64,000 nt of DNA from Psychrobacillus glaciei (lineage in GTDB: Bacteria > Bacillota > Bacilli > Bacillales_A > Planococcaceae). The notes beneath the pieces are model-generated. The model was not told where the DNA came from. It did no database searches and worked only from the letters and a program-made list of their open reading frames with translations. The stretch spans positions 3,930,001-3,994,000 of the forward strand of contig NZ_CP031223.1 in assembly GCF_008973485.1 (NCBI RefSeq), given 5' to 3'. A program made the position numbers and the translations under genes. Of the stretch, positions 17,837 to 26,732 are shown in pieces; the stretch's first letter is position 1; every line of letters starts with the position of its first letter.

Positions 17837-18452
17837 ATAGATTCCTTATAATAATATCTGATTTTTTGAGAGGGTCTACTTCTAGTAGATAGTATTCCTC
17901 TCCTTTCCAATACCTTCGTTCATATTTTTTTAATCGCTCATTCATATCTCCTATGTATGCATCCCTTTGTAAAACCCTGGCGTTCCGCATATCCCTTGGA
18001 CAATCCAAGTAAATCATAAAATCGAAAAAGCTTTTCCATTCATTCCTTTGTAGGAAGACTCCTTCAATTAAAATGATCGAGCATTGTCCTATGTTAATGC
18101 TCTGAGAATAGGATTGATCTTTATCGAAATCATAAAATGGTAGATAAAGATGATTTGATTTTTGATGAACTGCTTTAAAGAGGTTTTCTTTGATACATTG
18201 CACATCCCATTGAAGTGCATAGTATTCATACCACTCAGGATGGCCCGTGTTATACCTTTTCGCACGTTCTACTATTAAATGATCAATATGGATAACTATA
18301 ACTTGAAATCCTTCATTCATTAGCTCTTCCTTTATCTTTTCAGATAATGTCGTTTTACCTGAACCACTTAATCCATCCATACCGATAATATACGGTCGAT
18401 CTATTTTTTCTAGTTGATTAATTTCTTCTATTACGTTTTGAAGAATCCGCAT
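17835..18452 (-). CDS. Uridine kinase-like P-loop kinase
   Basis: 205 aa. Walker A GLSGSGKTT at residues 27-35, a DHL segment near 57-60 comparable to the phosphate-acceptor region of Udk/PRK kinases, LIEGVFLQR (Walker B-like) near 130, and a lid region with DMRNARVLQRD. The family phosphorylates nucleosides or related alcohols in the cytosol; this divergent member has no certain substrate. It follows the hydrolase gene by only 6 bp, so the two and the small gene at 19361 form one operon. Confidence 0.8.
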   Translation of the reverse strand: MRILQNVIEEINQLEKIDRPYIIGMDGLSGSGKTTLSEKIKEELMNEGFQVIVIHIDHLIVERAKRYNTGHPEWYEYYALQWDVQCIKENLFKAVHQKSNHLYLPFYDFDKDQSYSQSINIGQCSIILIEGVFLQRNEWKSFFDFMIYLDCPRDMRNARVLQRDAYIGDMNERLKKYERRYWKGEEYYLLEVDPLKKSDIIIRNL

Positions 18453-18458
18453 AAGGTA

Positions 18459-19364
18459 TTAACCACTACTTTCTTTTATCAAATTAGTAATGCACTTAAT
18501 GACAATTCTCGGGTCTTCTAAGTGTATTGAATGCCCTGTTTTAGTCTGAATATGTTCTGTCTTGTTCGTTAATTTCGACAAAAGCATTTGCCGTTTCTTC
18601 CATTGCTCCGAATTATTCTCGGCACTTATTACCTTAATAGATAAGTCATCACGTAGTGGTTTTGCTTCCATTAATTGTTTCGCAGAAATGGAACTATCTC
18701 TGTACTCTCTGTACATAGACTTATATGCTCCTAAAGTATATCCGATATATTTTAAGTGTCGGGCATACTCCTTCACTAAAAATTTTCTACCAACTTTCTG
18801 TTTCAATATCCTTGGCAGCCCCATTAATGAAGTTGCATAGCCAAACGTGACTAGCCTTCGAAATTTATTGTTTTGATTACCAGTGACATATTGATTTTCA
18901 TGAACTGCATCTACTAATACTAAGCCTGTAACATCATTAGGATACATACTGACAAACAATCTCATAGAGAGTCCTCCAAATGAATGACCAACCAATATGT
19001 AAGGAGGTTGTATATTCAAATTCTCCAATACTTCTTTTAATTCTTCCACACTATCCAGTGACGAAAGTGTCATTCTCTTCGTTCGACTCCAACCATAATC
19101 TCCTCTATCGTAGGAAATAACTTTAGCAAACTTTGAAATCTCTGGTTGAACGTAGCACCAATCAATTGACACTGAACCCAAGCCTGCTTCTAAAATAACT
19201 GTAACTTCACCTTCTCCTGTTACAATAGCGTGCACTTCCGAATGCTTTGTTTGTATTATTTGACCTGGTGGGGCAACTTTATTTAGTTGATTCATTGCTA
19301 AATTCCAAACCGTTAGTGGAAATGCAGCAACTCCTAAAATATTTCTTATTATTGTCGCTTTCAT
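18459..19364 (-). CDS. Alpha/beta-hydrolase family protein
   Basis: 301 aa. N-terminal hydrophobic segment (residues 5-25) may anchor it in the membrane. GLGSVSIDW holds an oxyanion-hole region, GHSFGGLSMR is the nucleophile elbow (Ser near 127), LVLVDAVHEN supplies an acid region and TGHSIHLEDP the catalytic His. Substrate unknown; such proteins are esterases or C-C hydrolases. Its ATG overlaps the stop codon of the 63-aa gene upstream (ATGA), showing translational coupling. Confidence 0.88.
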   Translation of the reverse strand: MKATIIRNILGVAAFPLTVWNLAMNQLNKVAPPGQIIQTKHSEVHAIVTGEGEVTVILEAGLGSVSIDWCYVQPEISKFAKVISYDRGDYGWSRTKRMTLSSLDSVEELKEVLENLNIQPPYILVGHSFGGLSMRLFVSMYPNDVTGLVLVDAVHENQYVTGNQNNKFRRLVTFGYATSLMGLPRILKQKVGRKFLVKEYARHLKYIGYTLGAYKSMYREYRDSSISAKQLMEAKPLRDDLSIKVISAENNSEQWKKRQMLLSKLTNKTEHIQTKTGHSIHLEDPRIVIKCITNLIKESSG

Positions 19365-19552
19365 TTGTTTCTACATTCGTTTAAGTTAGTAGTCTTTAAA
19401 GTCGATAGTATTGATTCGTTTTTAGCTTCTATAAAAAATGTATTTTGTACAAACTCTTTTCCACCATGATGCTTGTACCTTCCTAAAACTCGATTCACAC
19501 GCTCAATATCATTTCTAGTATTCTTAATTAAAATGTCTTTTTTAACGAACAT
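19361..19552 (-). CDS. Conserved-looking small protein, unknown
   Basis: 63 aa, basic and hydrophilic, no signal peptide or membrane segment and no family recognised. GGGAGAAGAGAT precedes the ATG at a good distance, and the stop overlaps the start of the hydrolase gene by ATGA, both signs of a real gene. First gene of a three-gene operon with the hydrolase and kinase. Confidence 0.6.
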   Translation of the reverse strand: MFVKKDILIKNTRNDIERVNRVLGRYKHHGGKEFVQNTFFIEAKNESILSTLKTTNLNECRNK

Positions 19553-19655
19553 ATCTCTTCTCCCAACTTTTATTGTTAAATCTCCTTTATTACAAGTTCG
19601 TCACCAGTAGTTTATTTCCTTCTTATTTTTTACTTTGCATTGTATTTCATCCCAA

Positions 19656-19696
19656 CAGAAAAAGGTAACTCGAATGTTTCGAGTTACCTTTTTCTG
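19656..19696 (-). terminator. Strong terminator of the nucleoside transporter gene
   Basis: CAGAAAAAGGTAACTCGA (19656-19673) and its exact complement (19679-19696) form an 18-bp stem; on the minus strand the stem ends in TTTTTCTG just after the transporter stop. Confidence 0.9.
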
Positions 19697-19701
19697 TTCT
19701 A

Positions 19702-20895
19702 TTACCAAACAAATAAACCAACAATCATTGCACTTAATAATGAAACAGCAATGCCACTTACGAGAAGCTTCCATACGTTTTTACCAATAATGGCTGCCTT
19801 GTCTTTTGATAAAACTGAATTATACGTTCCATAAATCATACCAACTGTACTAAAATTCGCAAATGACGTTAAGAAGGTTGTTGCAACAGCGATAGTATGT
19901 GGAGGAAGAGTATCTAAGTTATTTTTTAAGTCCATCATAGCTACAAATTCGTTTGTAGCCAATTTAATACCCATCAATTGTGCTACATACATGGCGTCAT
20001 GTCCTGTCAAACCAAGCAAAAATGCAAATGGGCTAAAGATGAAGGAAAAGATTTTTTGAATCGTAAGACCATGTACAATAACACCCAAAACCCCATTAAG
20101 GCCAGCTGTAAGAGCTACATAACCAATTACCATAGCTAAAATAACGATAACCATATTCATACCGACCAACATACTATTCGAAATCGTTGAGAAGAAATCC
20201 TTTTTCTCTGATTTTGGCGGTACATAAATAATGTCTTCTTCTTTTTTCACATGAATTGGATTTAAAATACTAACTAAAATCAGTGCATTTAAACAGTTTA
20301 ACGGAATGGCGCTAAATACGTATTCTGCTGGGACCATTGATAAATATGCACCAAGGATGGATCCACTAATACTACTCATACTCATAATTCCAAAAGTAAG
20401 CAATCGATTGTCCTTTAAAACAGATAATTGATCGCGAATGACAGCTAACGCTTCCGTATTACCCAGGAACATCATTTGAATGGAGAAAAAGCTTTCCAGT
20501 TTGGGCAGACGAGACACTTTTGAAATAACCCAACCACCCTTATCAATAATCCATGTCAAAATTCCAAAATAAGATAAAATATCAAAAAATGTAACGATAA
20601 AAATAATGGGAAGCAATGCACTGAAGAAAAAGTCTACTGTTTCATTTGCCATAGCAGTTGGAAAAACAAAACCTATACCTTCATTTGCACATGAAATTAA
20701 CCACGTAAAGAAAGATCCAATCTTATTAATAACCCAACTACCAATGGTTGTGCCTAACATAAACCATGTAATGAGCAATTCAACAATGATAAGAGATACA
20801 ATCGGTCTCCATTTCACCGCTTTCTTATTCGGTGAACATAAAAATACGACGCCCATGACAACAAAAACGCCTAAAAGATTTAACAAAAAATACAT
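19702..20895 (-). CDS. nupG: Concentrative nucleoside transporter (CNT family, NupG type)
   Basis: 397 aa with about ten membrane segments. The N-terminal Nucleos_tra2_N-like part is followed by the gate region (LLPIIFIVTFFDILSYFGIL), the core motif FFSIQMMFLGNTEALAVIRD and the C-terminal FLTSFANFSTVGMIYG, all conserved in CNT proteins, which import nucleosides with H+ or Na+. The leader carries a guanine-class riboswitch, as does nupG (yxjA) of Bacillus subtilis, which supports purine nucleoside import. The symbol rests on family plus riboswitch context. Confidence 0.93.
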   Translation of the reverse strand: MYFLLNLLGVFVVMGVVFLCSPNKKAVKWRPIVSLIIVELLITWFMLGTTIGSWVINKIGSFFTWLISCANEGIGFVFPTAMANETVDFFFSALLPIIFIVTFFDILSYFGILTWIIDKGGWVISKVSRLPKLESFFSIQMMFLGNTEALAVIRDQLSVLKDNRLLTFGIMSMSSISGSILGAYLSMVPAEYVFSAIPLNCLNALILVSILNPIHVKKEEDIIYVPPKSEKKDFFSTISNSMLVGMNMVIVILAMVIGYVALTAGLNGVLGVIVHGLTIQKIFSFIFSPFAFLLGLTGHDAMYVAQLMGIKLATNEFVAMMDLKNNLDTLPPHTIAVATTFLTSFANFSTVGMIYGTYNSVLSKDKAAIIGKNVWKLLVSGIAVSLLSAMIVGLFVW

Positions 20896-20925
20896 AAAAG
20901 CAACTCCTAGATGTGAATTTAAACA

Positions 20926-21110
20926 TCAAAAAACCCTTACTTTTCATAACTTCCCAAAAAAGAAAGAATGAAAAATAAGGGATTTAGAGACAGAGTAGTT
21001 TACACTACCCTCTTCTTCATACAAAATTTAATCAAACTTTCCTGTAGTCTAGTCTTTTACGGTTACTAGGTAGAAACGATCAGGCCATATTACTGATCAT
21101 ATACAAGAAA
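20926..21110 (-). promoter_or_regulatory. Guanine riboswitch (purine class) with terminator
   Basis: Read on the minus strand, the aptamer (21110-21036) shows AATATGG, GTTTCTACC, ACCGTAAA and GACTAC in the order and spacing of the purine riboswitch; P1 arms TTTCTTGTA and TACAGGAAA pair with one G-U. The residue that decides ligand is C (complement of 21044), so guanine or hypoxanthine rather than adenine. The expression platform is a terminator: CCCTTATTTTTCAT (from 20981) pairs with ATGAAAAGTAAGGG (to 20934) and is followed by six T. Ligand binding should shut off the nucleoside transporter gene. Confidence 0.95.
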
Positions 21111-21517
21111 AATGTTCATAGTATCAAATGGTATGAAAAAGATATTACTCGCTTCTTTTTCATTAATCAATACGTTGGCCCTTATTCGAAATCATAAAAT
21201 TATTGCAAAGGTTTACAAACATCTATTAATTCATATATGACATAGTATTAGCAAAGCTTTTTTTTTCATACTAATTAGGCGACATCCCCTATTTCTAGAC
21301 TTTTCGCTACATAAAAACTTGCTATTCAATAATCACTTTGCTTTTAATTGTGATTGAAAACACTTTTCCTAAGTTGTCTAAGTATTACCCATGATCTCAA
21401 GTATTAGCTAGAATTTCTTTAAAATTTATTCGTACATAGTAAAACGCTAAATTAAAGTTCTTATAATTTTGAAAATAATATATAATCATATGTAAATACT
21501 TGAAAGGAGTGTTATAA
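21111..21517. other. AT-rich intergenic region without a gene
   Basis: About 400 bp between the riboswitch and a tiny upstream ORF. It must contain the minus-strand promoter of the riboswitch transcript and a plus-strand promoter for the acetyltransferase; a TATAAT at 21481-21486 is a candidate -10 for the latter. No coding or repeat signal seen. Confidence 0.45.
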
Positions 21518-21550
21518 ATGAAAAACGTACAAATGGTGATTGAAAAGTAA
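21518..21550 (+). CDS. Ten-codon upstream ORF (possible leader peptide)
   Basis: ATG at 21518, product MKNVQMVIEK, stop at 21548. GGAG stands 8 bases before the ATG, a better ribosome binding site than that of the acetyltransferase gene 69 bp downstream. GAAAAG around the stop can pair with CTTTTC near 21570. Could be a leader peptide or the remnant of a deleted gene. Confidence 0.35.
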   Translation: MKNVQMVIEK

Positions 21551-21618
21551 ATGGCATTCGCTATCTCTTTTCAGTCCAATTTATAAATCTAAAACTATGG
21601 AATGAAAAGAGGAATATG

Positions 21619-22170
21619 ATGTTTTATCAAGATGAAGAGTTAATAATTCGACCAATTCAAAATGAGGATTTACCTAGACTTTGGGAATTAGCTTTTAAGG
21701 ATGAATCGCCTGAATGGAAAAAGTGGGACGCACCGTATTATGAGCATAAAGCAATTCCTTACGATACGTTTATGAAAAATGCAGAATCATACGTTGCACG
21801 AGATAATTTCTGGGCTATTGAAGTGGCTGGGCTAGTTTGCGGAATTGTTTCGTATTATTGGGAACATGAACCTTCCAAATGGCTTGAAATGGGGATAGTT
21901 TTTCACGAAGCCCCGAGCTGGGGAAAAGGTTTAGGGACACGTGCTTTAAAACTTTGGATGAACCATTTGTTCACTACAATGCCGCTCGTTCGCGTTGGCT
22001 ATACAACATGGTCAGGTAATAAACGCATGATTCGAGTTGGGGAAAAGTTAGGGATGACAATGGAAGCACGCATTCGAAAAGTACGTTTTTATGATGGTCA
22101 ATATTATGATTCTATTCGAGTAGGTATTTTGCGTGAGGAATGGGCATATAATAAAAACATAATTCGCTAA
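21619..22170 (+). CDS. GNAT family N-acetyltransferase (RimJ/RimL type)
   Basis: 183 aa from the second of two adjacent ATGs (21616 and 21619), favoured by AGAGG spacing. Acetyltransf_3 features: LIIRPIQNEDLPRLWELAF at the start, LEMGIVFHEAPSWGKGLGT (acetyl-CoA pyrophosphate loop, Q/RxxGxG/A variant WGKGLGT) near residue 100, and VGYTTWSGNKRMIRVGEKLG, a hallmark of ribosomal-protein and small-molecule acetyltransferases. Substrate unknown. Stands alone on the plus strand. Confidence 0.88.
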   Translation: MFYQDEELIIRPIQNEDLPRLWELAFKDESPEWKKWDAPYYEHKAIPYDTFMKNAESYVARDNFWAIEVAGLVCGIVSYYWEHEPSKWLEMGIVFHEAPSWGKGLGTRALKLWMNHLFTTMPLVRVGYTTWSGNKRMIRVGEKLGMTMEARIRKVRFYDGQYYDSIRVGILREEWAYNKNIIR

Positions 22171-22246
22171 CTACTACCTAGTTATTAATGATTTAACCAG
22201 TTTTCACTTTTCAACTAATACATTTTTTCATTATTCCAAAAATCAG

Positions 22247-22275
22247 TTGACACTTTAATGAATTGAGAGTAAATT
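22247..22275 (+). promoter_or_regulatory. Sigma-A promoter of the T-box transcript
   Basis: TTGACA at 22247-22252, 17-bp spacer, TAAATT at 22270-22275. The transcript would start near 22282, at the base of T-box stem I. Confidence 0.75.
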
Positions 22276-22281
22276 CAGTAT

Positions 22282-22598
22282 TATAAGTAAAAGCGATGAA
22301 GAGAAAAAGTAAAATGGTAGGATTTCTTTGAAGAGAGCTTCGGTAGCTGAAAAGAAGCAGAAAAACTCCGTTTGAACAATGGCCTCTGAGCTCTACATTG
22401 AACACGCAAATTGTTTGCGCTTGAGATGTAAGCGGGATTTGGTACCCGTTATCAATGCCACAGTTTAGAATTCATTTGGATAGAATTCTGTACTTGCAGA
22501 GGTCGCTTATGTGAGTAAGTGACGAATAAAGGTGGTAACACGAGTATAAAATCTCGTCCTTTTCAATCTAAATGATTGATGAGGACGGGATTTTTTTA
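22282..22598 (+). promoter_or_regulatory. T-box leader, AUG (methionine) specifier
   Basis: Stem I shows an AGTA loop-E strand (about 22306), the GAGAGCTTCGGTAGCTGA distal region and a 3' strand GAAC followed by the specifier ATG (22379-22381) and a purine, directly next to the lower helix CCTCT/AGAG. The T-box AAAGGTGGTAACACGAG is at 22528-22544. The terminator stem TCTCGTCCT (22552-22560) with AGGACGGGA (22582-22590) precedes seven T. Uncharged tRNA-Met should stabilise the antiterminator and switch on the downstream SAM hydrolase/ECF operon. Other in-loop codons (Asn AAU, Gly GGC) are less consistent with the position. Confidence 0.92.
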
Positions 22599-22644
22599 TT
22601 TCAATCCTCATCAAGCAAAACAAAACAATAGGAGAGTGTTTAGC

Positions 22645-23505
22645 ATGACAGAAGGTTTATTAGTTTTACAATCAGATTTTGGTATTAGCGACGGTGCTGT
22701 TAGTGCAATGCATGGAGTGGCAAATTCTGTTCAACGCGGCTTGCCTATTTTCGATTTAACACATCAAATTCCACAATATAATATTTGGGAAGCCTCTTAT
22801 CGACTATTACAAACGATTAATTATTGGCCCGAGCAAACAGTTTTTGTTTCGATTGTGGATCCAGGTGTTGGTTCTGATCGGAAAAGTGTTGTAGTTAAAA
22901 CGGAGAAGAACCAATATATCGTAACTCCAGACAACGGAACGTTAACTCATGTGAATAAATTCATCGGCATTAAGGAAATTCGCGAAATTGACGAAACAGT
23001 AAATAGGCTACCAAACTCTGGAGAATCACATACTTTCCATGGTCGAGATATTTATGCTTATACAGGTGCCCGACTTGCATCTGGTTTTATTCAATTCGAG
23101 GAGATAGGGCCATCTCTATCTTTATCATCCATAATCCAATTTCCTTTAATGGATTCGAAGTTCGAAAATGAAGGATTCACTGGTATTGTTGATATTATCG
23201 ATCGCCCATTTGGAAATTTATGGACAAATATTAGTCGAGTGCAATTTAAACAATTGGATGCAGATTATGGAGAGTCATTCCAAGTCTCTATATCCACAAA
23301 TGGTCGTACGATTTACGAAAACGTATTAACATACGGACGCTCGTTTGCAGCTACTTCTATTGGCGAGCCCCTCTTGTATGTAAATTCCTTAGATAATATT
23401 GCCATTGCCATCAACCAGCAGTCTTTTGCAGAAACTTATGGTATTGGTACTGGAGTTAACTGGGAAGTAAAAATTCTTAAAGTACCTCAAGTTGTATATA
23501 ACTAA
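22645..23505 (+). CDS. S-adenosyl-L-methionine hydrolase (adenosine-forming), DUF62 family
   Basis: 286 aa from ATG 22645 with AGGAGA 9 bases upstream; a longer frame from 22576 would begin inside the T-box terminator and is rejected. Family motifs LQSDFG at the start, SIVDPGVGSDRK near 70, VTPDNGTLTHV near 98 and TFHGRDIYAYTGA near 135 bind the adenosine moiety and the catalytic water or halide. The family hydrolyses SAM to adenosine and methionine (related SalL/FlA use halide). Placement behind a Met-type T-box and before an ECF transporter suggests methionine recovery. Confidence 0.92.
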   Translation: MTEGLLVLQSDFGISDGAVSAMHGVANSVQRGLPIFDLTHQIPQYNIWEASYRLLQTINYWPEQTVFVSIVDPGVGSDRKSVVVKTEKNQYIVTPDNGTLTHVNKFIGIKEIREIDETVNRLPNSGESHTFHGRDIYAYTGARLASGFIQFEEIGPSLSLSSIIQFPLMDSKFENEGFTGIVDIIDRPFGNLWTNISRVQFKQLDADYGESFQVSISTNGRTIYENVLTYGRSFAATSIGEPLLYVNSLDNIAIAINQQSFAETYGIGTGVNWEVKILKVPQVVYN

Positions 23506-23553
23506 TTTGTGATTCCTGATAAAATAAATATAAAAATTAAGGGAGAATGATGA

Positions 23554-24111
23554 ATGAAGAAGTCTATTTTTTCTACAAAGACAGTCGTTGCCATTGGTAT
23601 TGGCGCAGCTGTGTTTCTTATTTTAGCAAAATTTGTGGCGATTCCTACTGGGATTCCAAATACGACAATTCAAACCGCTTATGCATTTTTAGCACTTATT
23701 GCTGTTCTTTTTGGTCCAATTGCAGGTTTGTTTGTTGGTTTAATCGGTCATGCATTGAATGATTTGACCTCATATGGTTCTGTTTGGTGGAGTTGGGTAA
23801 TTACTTCGGCATTTGTTGGGCTTGGCATTGGTGTATTCTACAAATATTTTTCGGTTGAAGATGGCGAATTTGGACTTAAAAAAATTATCATGTTTAACAT
23901 CGTTCAAATAATTGTTCAAGCAATTGCTTGGTTCTTAGTTGCACCAGGACTTGATATATTAATTTACGCAGAACCTGCAAATAAAGTATTTACACAAGGT
24001 ATTGCAGCAGGTATTTGGAATATCGGAACTGTTGCTGTACTCGGAACAATTTTGTTAACTGCTTATGCAAAAACAAGAACGAAAAAAGGAAGTCTAAGCT
24101 ACGAGGATTAA
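23554..24111 (+). CDS. ECF transporter S component (UPF0397/DUF1393 family)
   Basis: 184 aa with five or six membrane helices. [40 protein letters not shown] and [10 protein letters not shown] are the signature segments of UPF0397 substrate-binding S components. It gives substrate specificity to the ECF complex encoded by the next two genes. The Met T-box implies the substrate relates to methionine, but nothing in the sequence proves it. GGGAGA lies 9 bases before the ATG. Confidence 0.9.
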   Translation: MKKSIFSTKTVVAIGIGAAVFLILAKFVAIPTGIPNTTIQTAYAFLALIAVLFGPIAGLFVGLIGHALNDLTSYGSVWWSWVITSAFVGLGIGVFYKYFSVEDGEFGLKKIIMFNIVQIIVQAIAWFLVAPGLDILIYAEPANKVFTQGIAAGIWNIGTVAVLGTILLTAYAKTRTKKGSLSYED

Positions 24112-24129
24112 ATAAGTAAGGAGATATAC

Positions 24130-25863
24130 ATGAGAAAACCAGTTATCGAGTTTCAAGATTTTAGCTTTCAATATGATAGCCAATCGAAACCTACGCTCCA
24201 CAATATAAACTTAACTATTCATGAAGGGGAAAAAGTTTGCATAGTCGGCCCTTCTGGTTCCGGAAAAAGCACGCTCGTTCATTGTTTGAACGGGCTTGTT
24301 CCTTTTGCATACAAAGGAGAAATATCAGGCAACCTTAAGATTAATGCAAAAGAGACACGTGAGCTCGACCTCTTTTCTATTTCACAAACAGTCGGTACCG
24401 TCCTTCAGGATACAGATGGGCAGTTCATCGGGCTGACAGTTGCTGAAGATATTGCTTTCTCTTTAGAAAATAATGCCGTTCCTCTTAGAGAGATGAAAGA
24501 CCATGTGCAAAAAGCAGCTGAACTTGTCCAAATGTCTTCCCATTTGAATGCACGGATCCATGAATTATCGGGTGGTCAAAAACAACGAGTAGCGTTAGCT
24601 GGTGTTCTTGTAAATGATATTGAAGTTGTATTATTCGATGAACCACTAGCAAACCTTGACCCCGCTTCTGGAAAAAAGACAATGGCATTAATCGACAAGC
24701 TTCAAAAAGAGTCGAATAAAACCATAATTATTGTGGAACATCGGTTTGAGGATGTATTATCGCAGCCATTGGATCGTATTATTTTGATGAATCACGGGCA
24801 AATCATCGCAGATGTTAAACCAAATGAAGTGCTTGCCGGACCTCTATTGGCAGAAAATTGGATTCGCGAGCCACTCTACATTAAAGCTTTAAAATATGCT
24901 GGCTGTGAGCTAACAAAAGAGATGGCATTAACCAACGTAGAAGAGTTAGTAAAAGAAGCATTTCAAGAAAAATTAGCAAATTGGCATGCGAGTGACCATT
25001 CTACAACCCAAAAAGTACATGAGACAGAATCAGTATTATCTTTAGAAAATATAAGTTTTCACTACCCTAATAAAACAAATATCATAAAAAGCGTTTCATT
25101 TAAATTACATAAAGGTGAAATGATTAGTCTTGTCGGTGCAAATGGTGCAGGTAAATCGACTCTTTCCTCACTTATTTGTGGATTTGAAAAACCAAATGAA
25201 GGTATCATTTATTTCGGAAACATCGACGCTAAAAAGGACTCCATAAAAGAACGTGCACAGCGAGTAGGATTTGTATTACAAAATCCAAATCATATGTTTT
25301 CAAAGCAAATTGTATTTGAAGAAGTGGCATTTGGCCTAGCTCAAAAAAATGTTTCAGAGGCTGAACTTAAAGCACGAGTAGAAGATACACTGAAAGTTTG
25401 CGGTCTATATCCATTTAGAAATTGGCCCATTTCGGCTCTTAGCTACGGTCAGAAAAAACGATTGTCTATAGCAACAATCTTAGTGATGGAGCCTGCTATT
25501 ATGTTGCTGGATGAACCGACTGCAGGTCAAGACTATAAGCACACAACAGAATTAATGACGTTTTTAGAGGAACTTACTAAGAATGGAATAGCTATTATTC
25601 TCATTACGCATGATATGCATTTAATGACGGAATATACAAATCGCGCAATTGTATTATCTAGTGGGGAGATTTTAGCGGACGATTCCCCGGCTCATATTTT
25701 ATCGAACCCTGAGCTTATTAAAGAAGCAAATTTAAAAGAGTCTTCATTATATGAACTAGCGAAACATTATAACGTCTCGGACCCTTCACATTTTGTTGAG
25801 CAATTTATTCAATATGATCGGGAGGTGCGTGCTAGTGAACAACGAACTACTGAGCTATATTGA
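24130..25863 (+). CDS. ECF transporter ATPase with two ABC domains (EcfA-EcfA' fusion)
   Basis: 577 aa. ABC domain 1 (about 5-245): Walker A GPSGSGKST, signature LSGGQKQR, Walker B VVLFDEPLANLD. ABC domain 2 (about 300-530): GANGAGKST, signature LSYGQKKR, IMLLDEPTAGQD and ITHD. Fusion of the two energising ATPases into one chain is common in group-II ECF systems such as YkoD. GGAG lies 7 bases before the ATG. The 3' end overlaps the EcfT gene start by 29 bp, so subunits are made together. Confidence 0.95.
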   Translation: MRKPVIEFQDFSFQYDSQSKPTLHNINLTIHEGEKVCIVGPSGSGKSTLVHCLNGLVPFAYKGEISGNLKINAKETRELDLFSISQTVGTVLQDTDGQFIGLTVAEDIAFSLENNAVPLREMKDHVQKAAELVQMSSHLNARIHELSGGQKQRVALAGVLVNDIEVVLFDEPLANLDPASGKKTMALIDKLQKESNKTIIIVEHRFEDVLSQPLDRIILMNHGQIIADVKPNEVLAGPLLAENWIREPLYIKALKYAGCELTKEMALTNVEELVKEAFQEKLANWHASDHSTTQKVHETESVLSLENISFHYPNKTNIIKSVSFKLHKGEMISLVGANGAGKSTLSSLICGFEKPNEGIIYFGNIDAKKDSIKERAQRVGFVLQNPNHMFSKQIVFEEVAFGLAQKNVSEAELKARVEDTLKVCGLYPFRNWPISALSYGQKKRLSIATILVMEPAIMLLDEPTAGQDYKHTTELMTFLEELTKNGIAIILITHDMHLMTEYTNRAIVLSSGEILADDSPAHILSNPELIKEANLKESSLYELAKHYNVSDPSHFVEQFIQYDREVRASEQRTTELY

Positions 25864-26665
25864 GCGAGACTCGATCGTTCACCGTCTAACAGGAGCAACA
25901 AAACTAATTTGTTTTCTTCTATGGTCATCTGCTGTGATGTTTACATATGATACTCGGTTTCTATTGTTCATATTGTTTGCAAGTTTTGTTTTATTTTACA
26001 TGTCAAAAATAAAACTGAAAGAAATTAGCTTTGTACTAGGATTCATTTTATTTTTTCTATTGCTAAACAATTTTGCAATTTATTTGTTTGCACCTCAGCA
26101 TGGAACAGTGATCTATGGAACTTCTCATCCGATTACCGGATCAATTGGACGCTATTCAATTACATTAGAACAGTTATTTTATCAATTAAACATTACATTG
26201 AAATATTTTGCAGTCATCCCTCCTGCGTTACTATTCCTTGTGACAACACATCCAAGTGAATTCGCAGCATCATTAAATCGTGTAGGCGTAAGCTATCGCC
26301 TAGCCTATTCGGTATCAATTGCCTTACGGTATATTCCAGATATCCAGCGCGATTTCAAAACGATCGCCCGTTCCAAGCAATCCCGTGGTGTAGATATGTC
26401 TCGAAATGAAAAATTGGGGAAACGCATTAAAAATGCTGGTTCTATTATTTTTCCACTTATCTTTTCTAGTTTAGACCGCATAGAAACTGTTAGTAATACG
26501 ATGGACTTGCGTAGCTTCGGAAAGTTGAAAAAACGAACATGGTATGGCTATAAGGAATTTAAAACGAGAGACTTTATCTCTATTTTCATTACTTTTCTTT
26601 TTTTCGTATTAATGGTTATGCTCATGTTCATAAATGATGGTCGTTTTTATAATCCATTTGTTTAA
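25835..26665 (+). CDS. ECF transporter transmembrane component EcfT
   Basis: 276 aa from GTG 25835, with GGGAGGTG 7 bases upstream inside the ATPase gene; an earlier in-frame start at 25793 has no such site. Five or so membrane helices, the coupling motif region SKQSRGVDMSR near residue 190 and DRIETVSNTMDLRSFG near 220 match the EcfT A-x-x-x-R-G helices that rest on the ATPases. Last gene of the T-box operon. Confidence 0.93.
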   Translation: MNNELLSYIERDSIVHRLTGATKLICFLLWSSAVMFTYDTRFLLFILFASFVLFYMSKIKLKEISFVLGFILFFLLLNNFAIYLFAPQHGTVIYGTSHPITGSIGRYSITLEQLFYQLNITLKYFAVIPPALLFLVTTHPSEFAASLNRVGVSYRLAYSVSIALRYIPDIQRDFKTIARSKQSRGVDMSRNEKLGKRIKNAGSIIFPLIFSSLDRIETVSNTMDLRSFGKLKKRTWYGYKEFKTRDFISIFITFLFFVLMVMLMFINDGRFYNPFV

Positions 26666-26677
26666 CTAGGAATACTC

Positions 26678-26730
26678 GATACCAGGTTCTAACACAACTC
26701 TATTAGATCCTGGTATCATAATGAATTTTT
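26678..26730 (+). terminator. Terminator of the ECF operon
   Basis: GATACCAGG (26678-26686) pairs with CCTGGTATC (26709-26717), extended by TCTAA/TTAGA, with a T-run from 26726. The T-run is 8 bases from the stem, so strength is moderate. Confidence 0.65.
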
Positions 26731-26732
26731 TA

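Noticed and set aside
22576-22644. Longer SAM hydrolase starting at 22576
   Set aside because: The 23 extra codons lie within the T-box terminator stem and T-run; ATG 22645 has the ribosome binding site and matches the family N-terminus.
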